From Setomelanomma holmii (taxonomy: Eukaryota; Ascomycota; Dothideomycetes; Pleosporales; Phaeosphaeriaceae), in contig ML978261.1 of the NCBI GenBank assembly GCA_010015745.1, forward strand, positions 42,695 to 106,694: 64,000 bases of DNA, written 5' to 3'. Of the stretch, positions 32,669-43,304 are shown in pieces. The position numbers and the translations under genes were made by a program. The stretch's first letter is position 1. Every line of letters starts with the position of its first letter. The notes under the pieces are model-generated. The model saw only the letters and a list, made by a program, of their open reading frames with translations. It was not told the DNA's origin and did no database searches.

Positions 32669-34955
32669 CTATCTGGATTGTTCCGCTGGTGTTAAGCACA
32701 CCAAAATCCATTTCGATATGTAAAGAGACGTATGGTACAAGTCCCGGTCGGCGGTCCCAACCTTGGTCAGAGCAGGCGCCATGACAAGGTCGACAATCAT
32801 CCCTGGACTCGCTGGCTGACATCCCACAGCGATCTCCATGCTATCCTCGTTGAACTCACGGCCGACCATCTTTTCGTGTCTCGCGTGGTGGGCTGTGTAC
32901 AAAGCCCTCGATTTGCACATATCTTCATCCAAGGCAACCGCTTCGCGAAAGATCTGCACCAAGTCGTCACCAGCTCGAGATCTATCCTTCCTTGACACGA
33001 ATGGCGAGACCACTTCCATGAAATCCTCAGACAATGTTCTGACGCACTGTTCCACAATTTGCTTGTTTGATTGTTTCAAAATCAACTCGGCGGTCTTCGC
33101 TGTCCACAGTGCATATTCACGGACTTCGACCACATCTATATTTCCACGTTCGAGCTGTTGAACAATCTCGCTCGTTTTTGCTAGAGACAATGAGTAGATG
33201 TATGGGACATAACAAGTTGTACATACCTGGTTGCAACTGTGTATGCAGCCTCGTCAACTCAGATTGCGATGGACCCGTCCATACCATGCCCCGATCTCGC
33301 TCGATTGATAGCACAGCGCTTGAAAGCCAGTTCATTAGCAAGCTTTCGACAAGTTTCCGCCTCTTTCCGTCATCTTCTAAGTAAGATGCGAAATTTGGCG
33401 TCATCATCCTAAGATAGCGCGCCACATTTCGCCCGTTGAGTTGAATGTTTGGAACAACATGACAATAGTTACTAGCCCATGTCTGCACACGGTACATTAT
33501 CGATACATAATGCGCCTTCAAGGAGTCATCATCTGTCTTCGAAGTCGCTTCTTTTCAAAATAGCGTCAAAGCGCCCACAGAGTGGTCCCACTTCTGCTTC
33601 ATTTCGAATCGCAGCCCGGTTTGCTCTTGCAACTGCCTCTTGAGGTGCTCGATTTGTTTGAGAAACCGCGCTTCTTTACGCAAAGCGTCGCGCAGTTTCT
33701 CCTCGCATATACCTCTCGGGAGACCTTGCAGCTTAACATCCTGGAACGTGTCGTCAGTCCTTGTCTGCTCGTCGGCTTCCTCTACGTCCTCCATGTTCAC
33801 ATCGCTATCTTCGATCGTGCCATCACGATTCGAGTTGCTCTGATCGGTGTCCATCGAGTTGCCGCTGTGCGTGGACTCGAAAGATCTACGGAGATGTGCT
33901 GTTGGATTGCTCAGCTGTGGGTCATCTGCCTCTTGGTGGCGGCCGAAGCTCTGGCTCGGCAAGATATTGCGCACTCCGTTCGAATCCTGTTGGTCGCCAA
34001 TTCTGGACTGCATCGGTGTGGCTAACGGCGAGTTCGATGGCAGATGTTGCCTAATGCTGAAGGATTGAGTTCGGTGTCCCTGCTCAGATTGCCCATGGCG
34101 TTGATCTTCAACAAAACGCTCAGTGTGTAGGATATTGTGATGCTGCATCCTGGAGTCACTGCCAAAAGCAGGGCTTTGGTCATGACTGCCAGTCAAAGAC
34201 TGTCCGTGTCTATCGTCAACAGATCCTGAAGCACGAGGAGAACGATTCTGCACAATCGCTTTTGTCTGGGCTTGCTGCTTGTTCTGTCCGATCTGTGATC
34301 CTTGCTCTTCATCAGGTCTTGGTGCTGTGGGAGTTCGGACTGGATATCTGTGGTCATGGTTCCCGCGGTCTACCTGGACTCTAGTACGATGCTGTGCTTA
34401 AGGACTTTGCACATCGGCCATAGGTGGATGACGCTGAACCTCTCGATGAAGGCTTCGGGCCGCTGGAGAGCCAGCGAAGTCACCATGCTGTTGATCCGTC
34501 AGATCTGTCGGACCTGAGACCTGTTGGTCGCCATGTGCATCGTTGCGAACCGGTCCAGATCGACGTTTTTCGATTGGAGCTTGAGCTCGTCTATCGGTGT
34601 TCTGTGAGCAGTAGGCGTCAGCGATCGGCGTCGAATCAGAATTTCTGCGATGTCGGGAGTCTTTGTCTCGAAGTCTGTTGTGTCTTCCATGCGCTGCTTG
34701 CGTAGACCCTTCATTCCTTCGAGAATCCGAGCGAGGTTCACGGAGGCTCTCAGGAAACTCATATCCACCCACAGCGCGCTCCTCTTGATGAAGTACAGAC
34801 TCGGTATCTGAGCGTAGAAACCAGCTTTTTGCTCCAGAAAATCCATGCTTCAGCTTCATGGTGGGGCACAAGATTGAGGAGCAGGCTGTGAGCTTCTGTA
34901 ACGATGGACATGCGAGCTTTATGCACCATAAGCACGCCCAGATACGAGGCAGCAA
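32669..34955 (-). pseudogene. unrecognised HR/DQ-rich protein gene with two in-frame stops
   Basis: One minus-strand frame runs from about 34955 to 33227, interrupted only by TAA (34398-34400) and TGA (33555-33557). Both fit CAA-to-TAA and CGA-to-TGA change. A 46-bp GT-AG intron (33181-33226) then leads to a last exon ending at 32669. The N-terminal half is low-complexity, rich in His, Arg, Asp, Gln and Ser. The centre has an acidic patch (EDSDVNMEDVEEADEQTRTD) and a likely coiled coil (KLRDALRKEARFLKQIEHLK). The C-terminal part looks globular and helical (REYALWTAKTAELILKQSN). I recognise no family. The 5' end is undefined because another frame is also open near 34500-35055. The two stops could instead mark unrecognised introns, but no suitable splice sites are near. 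Confidence 0.5.
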
Positions 34956-35142
34956 GCCCCGTCCGCCTTTTAAGCCTACCAGAAGGAAAGCACCCTAGTC
35001 GTCTCGCTAGCGTTGTATGTCCTCTCCATACAACAATCGCTGCCAAATTCTTCATCGTCTGTGCGGGACGGATGCGACAATGGGTCGTCTGGTGTTATGA
35101 ATGCCATAATGGCACACTAAGTATTATTGGTCAGTACATAAG

Positions 35143-36195
35143 CTAAATTGCAAGCAGAGACACCCCTGCCAATGGCAGTATTATGTTCACCGTCACAGTG
35201 ATTGCGACACCAAGAAGTGTTCCGAAGAGCGCTAGTCGACTCTTCCACTTGTCCTTCTTCTTTGTCTCGTCAACTCTTTCGGAAACTACCCGACCAGTTC
35301 GTTTTTCGAGCCTCTTACGCTGCGCCAAACTCCGCCGTTGCCGATCAAGAATTCGCTCACGCTCCCGTTTGAGCTCTCGGAGGTCAGATTTGTCCCCATC
35401 TTCTGCTTCTTCGATCAAAACTTCGAGCTTTTGCAGTTCTCCTTCGCTTTCTCCAATCGCACACTCGATTTTCGGTACCATCCACTTTCCTGCTAAGGTG
35501 TCTTCAAGACGTTTTTCCTCATCCACCAGTTCGTACTGTATTTCAAGAGTGACATCTGGTTCTCGCATCAATCTGCATATAATTGCCTCTGCCTCCGTCC
35601 TAGTCCCTTCAAACTTGCGAACGGTTGACCCTCCACGCTCCATAGTCATCCAGAAGTCTTTTCGAAGTTCGCGCTCTCGTTGCAAATCTGTGGCCTCATC
35701 TCTTAGCTCAGACCACATTGTCGTCAGCAGAACTACGTTCTTGAAATTGCGCGCTCCACACAGACACTGGAACATCTCGAAGTATCTTCGCGCAGACCCA
35801 GTTATCCGAATGTCCGTTATTCTGTGCAGATATATGATGCCTTTGAGCGATATGTCTAATCGATACTGGGTGCAGAGAAACTTCACAATCTCGTTCAGCA
35901 CTTCGGCATCCGATTTTGTGGTATCGTCAAATCCTGGAGTGTCGACGATGCCAACTTCGTGACATCCGACCCCAACCAGTACCACTTGGCACTCCTCGGT
36001 CTCTAAGAGGGAAGATTCAGCCTTGGGAAAACAAGGAAGGCTTTCGTCTCCCGTACCTGCTCTCAGCCGGGCCCCTTCCATGACTGCGCTCGCAGCCACC
36101 TTGTTGACGAAGTAACTTTTGCCAGACCCCGTCACGCCCATGACCAGGATCATCGAGCAATTCGTATATTGTTGGGTGACAAGCATATCTGGCAT
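35143..36195 (-). CDS. P-loop GTPase with C-terminal membrane anchor (AIG1/septin-like G domain)
   Basis: The G1 motif is GVTGSGKSYFVNKV just after the start. G3 is VGIVDTPGFDDTTKSDAEV, and LLTTMWSE is a degenerate G4. This arrangement resembles fungal AIG1/GIMAP-like GTPases. Residues after the G domain form a long charged region, probably a coiled coil (KSDLRELKRERERILDRQRR). A single hydrophobic segment at the very end (LFGTLLGVAITVTVNIILPL) suggests a tail anchor in an internal membrane. The first in-frame ATG is at 36195. The frame stays open upstream to 36348 without a Met, so an extra 5' exon is possible. No stop interrupts it, unlike its neighbours. The cellular role is unknown; related fungal genes often sit near HET and NLR-like genes. 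Confidence 0.75.
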   Translation of the reverse strand: MPDMLVTQQYTNCSMILVMGVTGSGKSYFVNKVAASAVMEGARLRAGTGDESLPCFPKAESSLLETEECQVVLVGVGCHEVGIVDTPGFDDTTKSDAEVLNEIVKFLCTQYRLDISLKGIIYLHRITDIRITGSARRYFEMFQCLCGARNFKNVVLLTTMWSELRDEATDLQRERELRKDFWMTMERGGSTVRKFEGTRTEAEAIICRLMREPDVTLEIQYELVDEEKRLEDTLAGKWMVPKIECAIGESEGELQKLEVLIEEAEDGDKSDLRELKRERERILDRQRRSLAQRKRLEKRTGRVVSERVDETKKKDKWKSRLALFGTLLGVAITVTVNIILPLAGVSLLAI

Positions 36196-36714
36196 ACTCA
36201 ATCGTCGGATTTGCGCGACGTCTGAGGTGTGGTCGTTGTGTGGTCGTGTGGAAATCGAGGTGGTCGTGATTAGCCTGTCGTCGGCGCCCAACCTGAGAGT
36301 CAGCCTGGGATGCAAGTCTATATTGATAGCGTGGGTCTGGCCTGACAAAATAGCAAGCCGATCGATTGAGGCCTGATGCCTACTTATGCTGCAAAGGTAG
36401 GCTGTTGCTGGGTGATTGTTCGTTGATTGGCTACTCCAAGCCTCATTTACCCATCGATGTCAGCTCGTCCCATCATGTTCACGTTTGGGACACCCTCAAC
36501 AAACACGGCTGCATATACGTACGTGAGGCTAGGTGACCGCAGGCGACTTGGCAATTGTCTGCCTTTGCTTATTCGGAGAGGGCGTAGCAAGGCTGAACTT
36601 CAGCCTTGTTGCGTTGCGCGATGACACGAGCGACCTCATGCCGCCTCTCTTCTCGAAAATGACAACACGACGACCTTTTTCCCCCGATCATAAGCTCCGA
36701 TATTTCATTCTAAT
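36196..36714. other. divergent promoter region between GTPase and Hsp70-like genes
   Basis: No domain is visible. The left part may hold a short first exon of the GTPase gene. The two genes start away from each other, so shared regulation is possible. Confidence 0.35.
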
Positions 36715-38991
36715 ATGAGACTCAGGGACATATTCAACTCACGCTCGAATAAGAAGTCAAAATACAAGGAGAAAGACGTCGAGCCACCGCTTCCAGAAGA
36801 GTACTTGCCAAAGCCCAGATATGCTTCGAGTGTCAATCGGCGAAAGACTTCTGGAGACTACGAGCGACTTCCTTTTCGAAACGTTTTCGACCAACCACGT
36901 CTCAACGTTCGGTCATCGTCACCGAGAAAGTCTTCATACGAATGATGGCCTCAACGGCCAGATACGACAATTAACAACGACTACCTTTCATCCCCATCAC
37001 CTGCGATTTTTGATTGGATCAACAGATGCTACCAAGCCAAGATCCATTATAGTTGGGATCGACTTCGGCACAACGTGAGTTTTGAGTGTTTGCTGAGGGT
37101 TGTCACTGACGCAAAATAGCTTCTCAGGCGTCGCTTGGGCTTACTCCAAGCAACCAGAAGACATCGAGATTGTCACAAACTGGGACTGTGTGGACACTCA
37201 GAACTCCGACAAGGGTAAAGCGCCTACAAGAATCGCTTACGAGAAAGCGAGTGCAGACACGACAAGTACAAATCCGTACCGCAGCGATGCTACGCGAATG
37301 ACTTAGGGATATGGAGTGGATAATGAAAATATGGCAGAGTGGTTTAAACTCCTACTTCTTGAGGATGGCGACATGGATGAAGACACGAAATCTTCTGCGC
37401 AAATACAGCGCGCAAAGTCGCTCCTTTGCGAAGCTGGCAAAACTCCTGTCGAGGCAGTCGCCGACTACCTACGACTTCTCTGGCAACATGCGGTATTAAA
37501 TATCGAGAGGAACTTGGGCGAAGCCACAGTAGACGGGCTTCCGTTTAAGATCGTCTGCACCGTGCCTGCAGTATGGAACAACGCTGCAGTTGGCAAAATG
37601 AGGAAAGCTTCAAAGTCCGCAGGGCTCATGGCACGGCGAGCCGCTGGTACTGCCACTTTGGACTTCGTATCAGAACCTGAAGCTGCTGCGCTGGCAACAT
37701 TTGAAGATCTGAAGTACAGACCAAATCTTCAAGTCGGTGATATATACGTTGTTTGCGATGCTGGTGGAGGTACCGTCGACTTGATAAGCTATAAAGGCAA
37801 GCAAACTCGTCCTCTTCAACTCAAAGAATGCGTCGAAGGGTCCGGTCAGTTATGTGGTGCGGTATTCTTAGATCAAGACGTCGAAGCCATGATAGCACAA
37901 CGCCTAGGCGATACTTGGGACGTGTCTCGATCCGTCAAGAACGAGGTGATGAACTCTCAGCGGGAGCATGGTATCAAAAGAACGTTTGAGGACCAAGATC
38001 GTATCTGGAGTATAAACCTGCCATGGCCGTGCGTCATGCGTGGTGCTCCTCCGTCCATCAACCTCGAAAGGTAAGCACATAAATGTCATCACCCTGCGTA
38101 GGACTGACCAGACGTTGTAGGGCACACGTGAAAGATCTGTTCGAGAATATCGTATCCAAAATCCGTCGACTTGTGGATGATCAGGTTGCCAGAGTAGAGG
38201 CCAGAGAAAGCAAGCCACCGAAGGTCAGTATCATGAGTCCAAAGCGCTATTATAGCTGAACTCTCGCAAGGAATCGTCTTAGTCGGCGGGTTTGGGAGTT
38301 GCAGGTACATACACAAGGTCCTCAGTCAGGAGAACCGTTCCGTGGAATCGAAGTCCTACAATCCTCAGGTTCGAAACCGTAAGGACGACTAGCCCGGTCA
38401 CAATCGCAACTGGTCGTGATGCAGGTGGACCGCGATCTGCCGAGGCGCTGTACTGAGCGCACTCCAAAACTCCCAGCTGCGCCTTGCGGTAGTGCGATCT
38501 AGGATAGTACGCTGCAACTATGGAGTACAATTCACTACTCCATTCGACCCGGCGGTCCATGAAGAACGCGACAAGTACTTTAACGAACGGTATCAAAAAG
38601 ACTATGCCGACAATCAGATGTCCTGGTATATCAAGCGGGTAGGCTCTTGACTCAGATGCGGAGACCTGCCTACCTTCTGACAACAAGCTAGGGCGACAAC
38701 ATGTCCGTCACAAGACCTGTGCGCAAGAAATGGTTTCAATCTCTATCTTGTGATTTCCCTCAACTAAGCTTCGACTTTGACTCCGACATATACGCCTGCC
38801 GTGCCCATGAGCCACCTACACGGCTCGACTTGACGGTCACGAAAAGCTGCATCCTGCAAAGCGACAGCCCCGTCGATATTTCGGCTATCGCAATGGTGAA
38901 GAATCAACTTGGCAAGTCGTATAAAGACTTGGAATATGAAATCGAGATGAAAGTTGTCAGCCTGGCACCTCAGTTCACAAGGTACATGTGA
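36715..38991 (+). pseudogene. Hsp70-like ATPase-domain gene, interrupted
   Basis: The frames encode an actin/Hsp70-fold nucleotide-binding domain of the divergent fungal Hsp70-like type. IIVGIDFGTT-FSGVAWAYS spans a GT-AG intron near 37074-37119, followed by VCTVPAVWNNAAVGKMRKAS, SEPEAAALA, VCDAGGGTVDLISY, ILVGGFGSCRYIHKVL-like sequence and WTAICRGAVLSAL. After the intron that joins YIKR to GDNMSVTRPVRKKW, the protein ends at TGA 38989-38991. A TAG at 37304-37306 cuts the frame just before GYGVDNENMAEWF, where relatives usually have Trp. The junction before WTAICRGAV (intron about 38379-38424) is also one base out of phase. The N-terminal exon (MRLRDIFNSRSNKKSK) and its link to the G1 region are uncertain. 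It is probably a recent pseudogene. Confidence 0.72.
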
Positions 38992-39322
38992 ACTGCGTCT
39001 CTCACGTGACTCTTTGTCACTTGCTTACTCATCGTGGTTGTGTATATAATCGCTCTCTGTAGCTCTCTCAATACAACAACCTTCTACTTCCTTCATGTCT
39101 GCTCTGTCCTCTCACATCTGACAAAAGTGATTGGAACAGCAGTCGAGTTTGTGATAATATTCAACGGTAGAGAGATTGGACGATCACACCTTATTCCTGA
39201 ATTTGAGGTATAGACACAGGATATACATTTACAATATAATCTGAAAGGAATGTCTATGGTACAGCGCTATGCAATCAGGCCATCATAACCAAAGGAAAGT
39301 TTTCTTCATGTGATGATGCCAT
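38992..39322. other. convergent intergenic region
   Basis: This is the 3' flank of the Hsp70-like gene and of the Alt a 1-like gene. Nothing else is seen. Confidence 0.45.
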
Positions 39323-39844
39323 CTATGCCTCCTTGGGAAGTTGAACAAGTGTGATGTATGCATCGCTCACACCCTGGCAAACAAAATCGTTGGGTCCATT
39401 ACCGCCAGCGCGGCAGTAGTTGGGAAGAGTGGTAGTCGCGACATATGTGATGCTGCTACATGTAAGTATCTGCTCATACACAAACCTGGAAAGGCCAACT
39501 TACTCATCCGAAACTTTCTGCTTCAGCAACAATCCATTGCGATCGCTCTGAAACGCAAAGTAAATCTGTGAGTTCTCGCCGCACTCGTAGAACGTGTCGT
39601 CGGCAACGGTGTCAGCCGATGCTGAGCAGTTGAAGTCGAGTGTGCCCGCGTTGGTCGCCTTGATGTTGAAGCCGATGCTGTTGATGCTCTTGCCGTCAGG
39701 CTTGCGAGCGTAGAACTCGGAGATCTTCCAGACGTAGTCACCAGATTGGACGACGGGGCAGGTCTCTTGACGGGAAGTCAAAGGCGCGGCCGCGGTGAGG
39801 CTGGTAGCGGTGAGAAAGGCGAGGGCGGTGGTGGTGAGCTGCAT
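39323..39844 (-). CDS. Alt a 1-like small secreted protein
   Basis: Exons 39844-39504 and 39455-39323, with a 48-bp intron, give 157 residues, the usual length of the family. A signal peptide ends near residue 20 (TSLTAAA). Family marks are GDYVWKISEFYARKPDGK, SIGFNIKATNAGTLDFNC, GLLLKQKVSD at the splice junction, and TLPNYCRAGGNGP with DFVCQGVSDAYITLV. Cysteines at 29, 73, 88, 128 and 140 fit the conserved disulfide pattern. Alt a 1 relatives form a beta-barrel dimer fold, are abundant in spores and walls, and have been reported to bind flavonoids or plant defence proteins; some are allergens. The gene is intact although genes around it are broken. A 19-bp minisatellite lies between its TATA box and the ATG. 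Confidence 0.93.
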
Positions 39845-39863
39845 GTTGGTGGTGGTGGTTGTG

Positions 39864-39987
39864 GAAGTGTGGTTGTTGGTGAAGGTGTTGGTTGTTGGTG
39901 AAGTTGTTGGTTGTTGGTGAAGTTGTTGGTTGTTGGTGAAGTTGTTGGTTGTTGGTGAAGTTGTTGGTTGTTGGTGAAGTTGTTGGT
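39864..39987. repeat. 19-bp minisatellite upstream of the Alt a 1-like gene
   Basis: Units of GAAGTTGTTGGTTGTTGGT start at 39881, 39900, 39919, 39938, 39957 and 39976 (last one partial), with a shorter degenerate unit at 39864. The copies are almost identical, so the array is probably unstable in length. It lies 20-143 bp before the ATG and is likely part of the 5' untranslated region. Confidence 0.9.
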
Positions 39988-40021
39988 AGATGATCTCTCA
40001 AAGTCGAGTACTTACTCTCCT

Positions 40022-40029
40022 CTTATATA
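40022..40029 (-). promoter_or_regulatory. TATA box of the Alt a 1-like gene
   Basis: The minus strand reads TATATAAG about 180 bp before the ATG and just upstream of the minisatellite. Confidence 0.5.
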
Positions 40030-40683
40030 CATACCTTCCTCGTATCCAAACACGCATGGTCCATTGCCACAACGGTCCACTTCTCTATCCTGAATCCTCC
40101 GGCACGATACCTTGACGTCAAGTCAAGAGCCGCATAACCCACGTGCGACTGTAAGCTCCCTCGCTACCCCAGAAGACACCAGGTCCAGGATGCAACGCAG
40201 GACCGAAAACATTATCTTTAGAAACGCTCCTTACCGCTTGTAGCATCGTGCCTATGAAAAGTGGACGTCGGCGCAATGCCGATCCCGAAAGTCCAAATGC
40301 AGGGCTGCCGCAGCGAATAGCGTATCCGCCGTATCGGACCTGCTGGGAGGCTGATGATAGCTGCCGAGACCAACATACGAGAAGTGACGTTCAGAGTGGT
40401 TGCTCGGTAGCAACGTGCAGTGGCAGATCAGCATTCGAAATTTGGCTGAGGAACGGACATGCTTCCGAAAGCTGTGAGTTGAAGCCGAAGGTCCGTCCGC
40501 TCGGAGGCATCCATTCGATTTTGTGTTCGCGCAAGATTGCTTCCATGGTACTCCACGCATTCTAGAAAGTATGGGCAAGGTTCTCAGGAGAATGCCGTTA
40601 TTGAATCTTGGGTAGGGGCATCATCGAAATGCTGTTGCCCGGCGCCGTATGCTCCAAGGAGAGCTGCGCTCCAGGATTCTAAG
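40030..40683. other. no gene recognised
   Basis: This is the upstream flank of the Alt a 1-like gene. Overlapping open frames on both strands (40248-40578) show no domain. Confidence 0.35.
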
Positions 40684-41090
40684 TCAAGAAGCCTCTAAAT
40701 TTCGAAGCATGACTTCACGATACGAGTGTAGTGTTGTGCCCAGAGTAAGTGCAACAATGTCGATTGCAGCATCGCACGAGTGGGAGACCGAGGTGGCAAG
40801 TACCCGATTTTGGCTTGAAGCTATGATATCATTGGCGGCTATCTCGGGTGTGGCTGTCGATCGCAATCCAGGGTCTTTGGAAGACTTCTTGTTTGGGAAA
40901 TCTTGCCGTTATGATGGCTAATAGAAATGTCTTCCTTTGACAAGAATTGTGCCTCAATATCCTTTACGTTTATGCTCAATTTAGGATCTGTGTGCAAAGT
41001 GTTGGCTTCTCTTAAGCTTGTTGTAAGGGCTTCCGACAGCAATGCCTGCTCAACCAACCTTGTGGCACAGTTTCGTAACCTGCGCCTTTC
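40684..41090 (-). pseudogene. unrecognised coding remnant
   Basis: Two minus-strand frames look protein-like. The upstream frame reads RLRNCATRLVEQALLSEALT then REANTLH and INVKDIEAQFLSKEDISI. The downstream frame reads PEIAANDIIASSQNRVLATS and VALTLGTTLHSYREVML. They are offset by one frame near 40860 and neither has a convincing start. They may be parts of one broken gene. I do not recognise the family. Confidence 0.25.
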
Positions 41091-41579
41091 ATAGCAACCA
41101 CCTGTTCAGATGACAATAAAGCGGAAGCGCTGGCGCGATGAAAGAACCTGTATTCGACGTCGACGCTTTCGTTGACTGAAGAGGGTTTGAGATTGAGCGC
41201 AATGCCCGGGTGAGGTCAGGTGTTCTCCAGCTGTGTTCATGTTCATAGTATTCTTTTCGTCCGTCTGTCAGTCTCCAATCATTTGCGTATATGACGCTTC
41301 GTCTCGAAGCCCTGCTCGCCAGAGTCGTGGACGTCTATGCGTATACAGGTTTGTTGTTCGCAGTAAAATGAAGCAACTTCCCGGTGGAAAGTGGGGCACA
41401 GAGCTCGACTGGGCAGCCTCGCCTCTGAGCTTACACTGCCCTGCTCGAGCGACCCATTGTCTCAACCGACTGCTCTTTCATATTGTACCATTTGTGCGAC
41501 TTTACCGCTCTCACACAAGTCTTTTGATGAAGCACAAGGAGTGTTTGACCGGGACGTGACCTGGGAAAGTTGGCCTGAG

Positions 41580-43304
41580 ATGCCGTGTCGACATCCGGAC
41601 ATACAGAAGTTCGATGGACTTCGGTGTTGCATATCATGTGTAGAGACCGTAATCGAAAGTTTGGCTGATCTACTACTAGGTGGCCACGTGACAAGTAGGA
41701 CCTCATTGCGTCGGCAGCTGTACTGTCGAGAAGGCAGTATCCCGATCACCTCAAATTGTGAGGCGGCCCTACGATGCCTGAAAAGACGCGGTCGAAGAAG
41801 GGTCTTGTGGATAGACGCAGTGTGCATCGATCAAGGCAATGTCGATGAGAAGAATTATCAGGTCCAGCTCATGGCCACAACTTACTCCGAGGCATCCCAG
41901 GTACTGGTCTATCTAGGGTTGAGAGACCAACATGAGCAGGCTGCTATAGGCAGAGTGGCGGACTACTTGGAGGGCAAGGCCCACAATGAAATATGGCCTG
42001 ATTCCGAAGGACACAAACGTGATTTTCAGGCATTTCTAGGCAAGGCTTACTGGGATCGAGTGTGGGTAAGTGTCTATCATACGCTACAGACACGACGAAT
42101 GCGCTAAGTTCATGGGTGATCCTAGGTCTTGCAAGAGATCGGTCGTGCTCGACTGGTTGTACTTGTAATGAATGACCGAACCGTACCCTGGACAGCCTCA
42201 ACGATTGGGATCATTCGAGCGGTATGCAAAGCACATGGCTTTAGCCGCCCTGGAGCTCTCGCTTGGGTCCCTGCCCACCAGCCAGAAAAGCAGGATCTTC
42301 TTGACGCTTTACAGAAGAGTAGACCTTGCGCATCCACAGATCCGCGGGATAAGGTCTACGCTTTGCTTGGACTGGTACCAAGCAGCTTCGCAGCTGTAAT
42401 ACCAGTAGGTTACTCCATGAGCCCTGAAGAAGTCTTCTTTTAAGTGGCGATCTACTTCATAAGAGAAAAAAGGAGATTAGAAATTCTGAAGCACGCGTCG
42501 TTTCGGGACAACATTGATGCCTCGCAGGCGAGCTGGGTCCCTGACTGGAGTACAAGATTCTCATTCGAAACACTACCAGCAATGTTTACGCCAAAAGATT
42601 CGCGAGAGTTTGAAACGTCATGGTTCGATCTTCCTGAGTCCTCTACCTCGCTCCGAATCGATCTAGTAATAGACAACAGCCAACGATGTCCTGTTGGTAG
42701 ACGTTTGCATATCAACCTGGACCTGATCATTCGCGAACGAAGCCCTACCAAGCATGTTTCCTTCGAGGAAGGTTACATGAACTTGAACTCCAAGCCATCA
42801 TGGATTCCGCCATGCTTGATGCTTCGCGCGCACTATCTGGATCGAATTGTTGAGCTCTTTAACACAGATGATGGGTTCGGAGGGTTGCATCACGTTGCAC
42901 CTCCTGTTGCAACATTCGGAAATTGCTTACCATGCATTGAGTGTGCTTTGCACGATTGGTGCACAGCACCTTGTGCAACCGAAGAAACATCCAAAGGGCT
43001 TTCCTTCAAGAATGAAGAACTATACCGATTTAGAGGCGTACGTCGCGTAGTCTCAGGAGGGATCACGACTTTTCAGACGAGATATTCCATGGGCTACACA
43101 AGGGCAATCTCGGCAAGTATCGACAATGAAATCTGGATTTTGCCAGGAACGGATACATCTTTCATGCTGAGGAAACAGGACTCTCACTATGTCTTGCTTG
43201 GGGAGTGTTATCTCCGCGGGGCAAGCATGTCATTTCCCTGCTGTTGCTGCGGGCGCAAGACTCGACCATGGCCTATGAGGACTGAGATCATCGAAGTTTG
43301 GTAG
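41580..43304 (+). pseudogene. HET-domain gene, copy D, with internal deletion and nonsense codon
   Basis: The ATG at 41580 opens a Cys/His N-terminus (CRHPDIQKFDGLRCCISC) like that of copy A. It then jumps directly to SIPITSNCEAALRCL, so about 60 residues normally holding the LLxLxPG and EALSYTWG motifs are absent. The rest is in order: RRRVLWIDAVCIDQ, VLVYLGLRDQ, AYWDRVW, a 60-bp GT-AG intron (42066-42125), VLQEIGRARL, CASTDPRDKVYALLGLV, then an in-frame TAA at 42441-42443, and SWVPDWSTRF. The same frame continues to a Cys-rich end (FPCCCCGRKTRPWPM, then EIIEVW) at TAG 43302-43304. The C-terminus resembles that of the broken copy B. It is probably non-functional. Confidence 0.75.

Noticed and set aside
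35183..35962. Plus-strand open frame of 259 codons
   Set aside because: It is antisense to the GTPase G domain and coiled coil; its Ser/Arg richness comes from reversed Glu/Arg codons.
38362..38376. GGTTCGAAACC resembling a tRNA B box
   Set aside because: The flanking bases cannot form a T-stem or acceptor stem, and the site lies within the Hsp70-like gene.
39738..40001. Open frame rich in Thr, Asn, Gln and Pro upstream of the Alt a 1-like gene
   Set aside because: It is the translation of the 19-bp minisatellite, and a period of 19 does not keep a reading frame.
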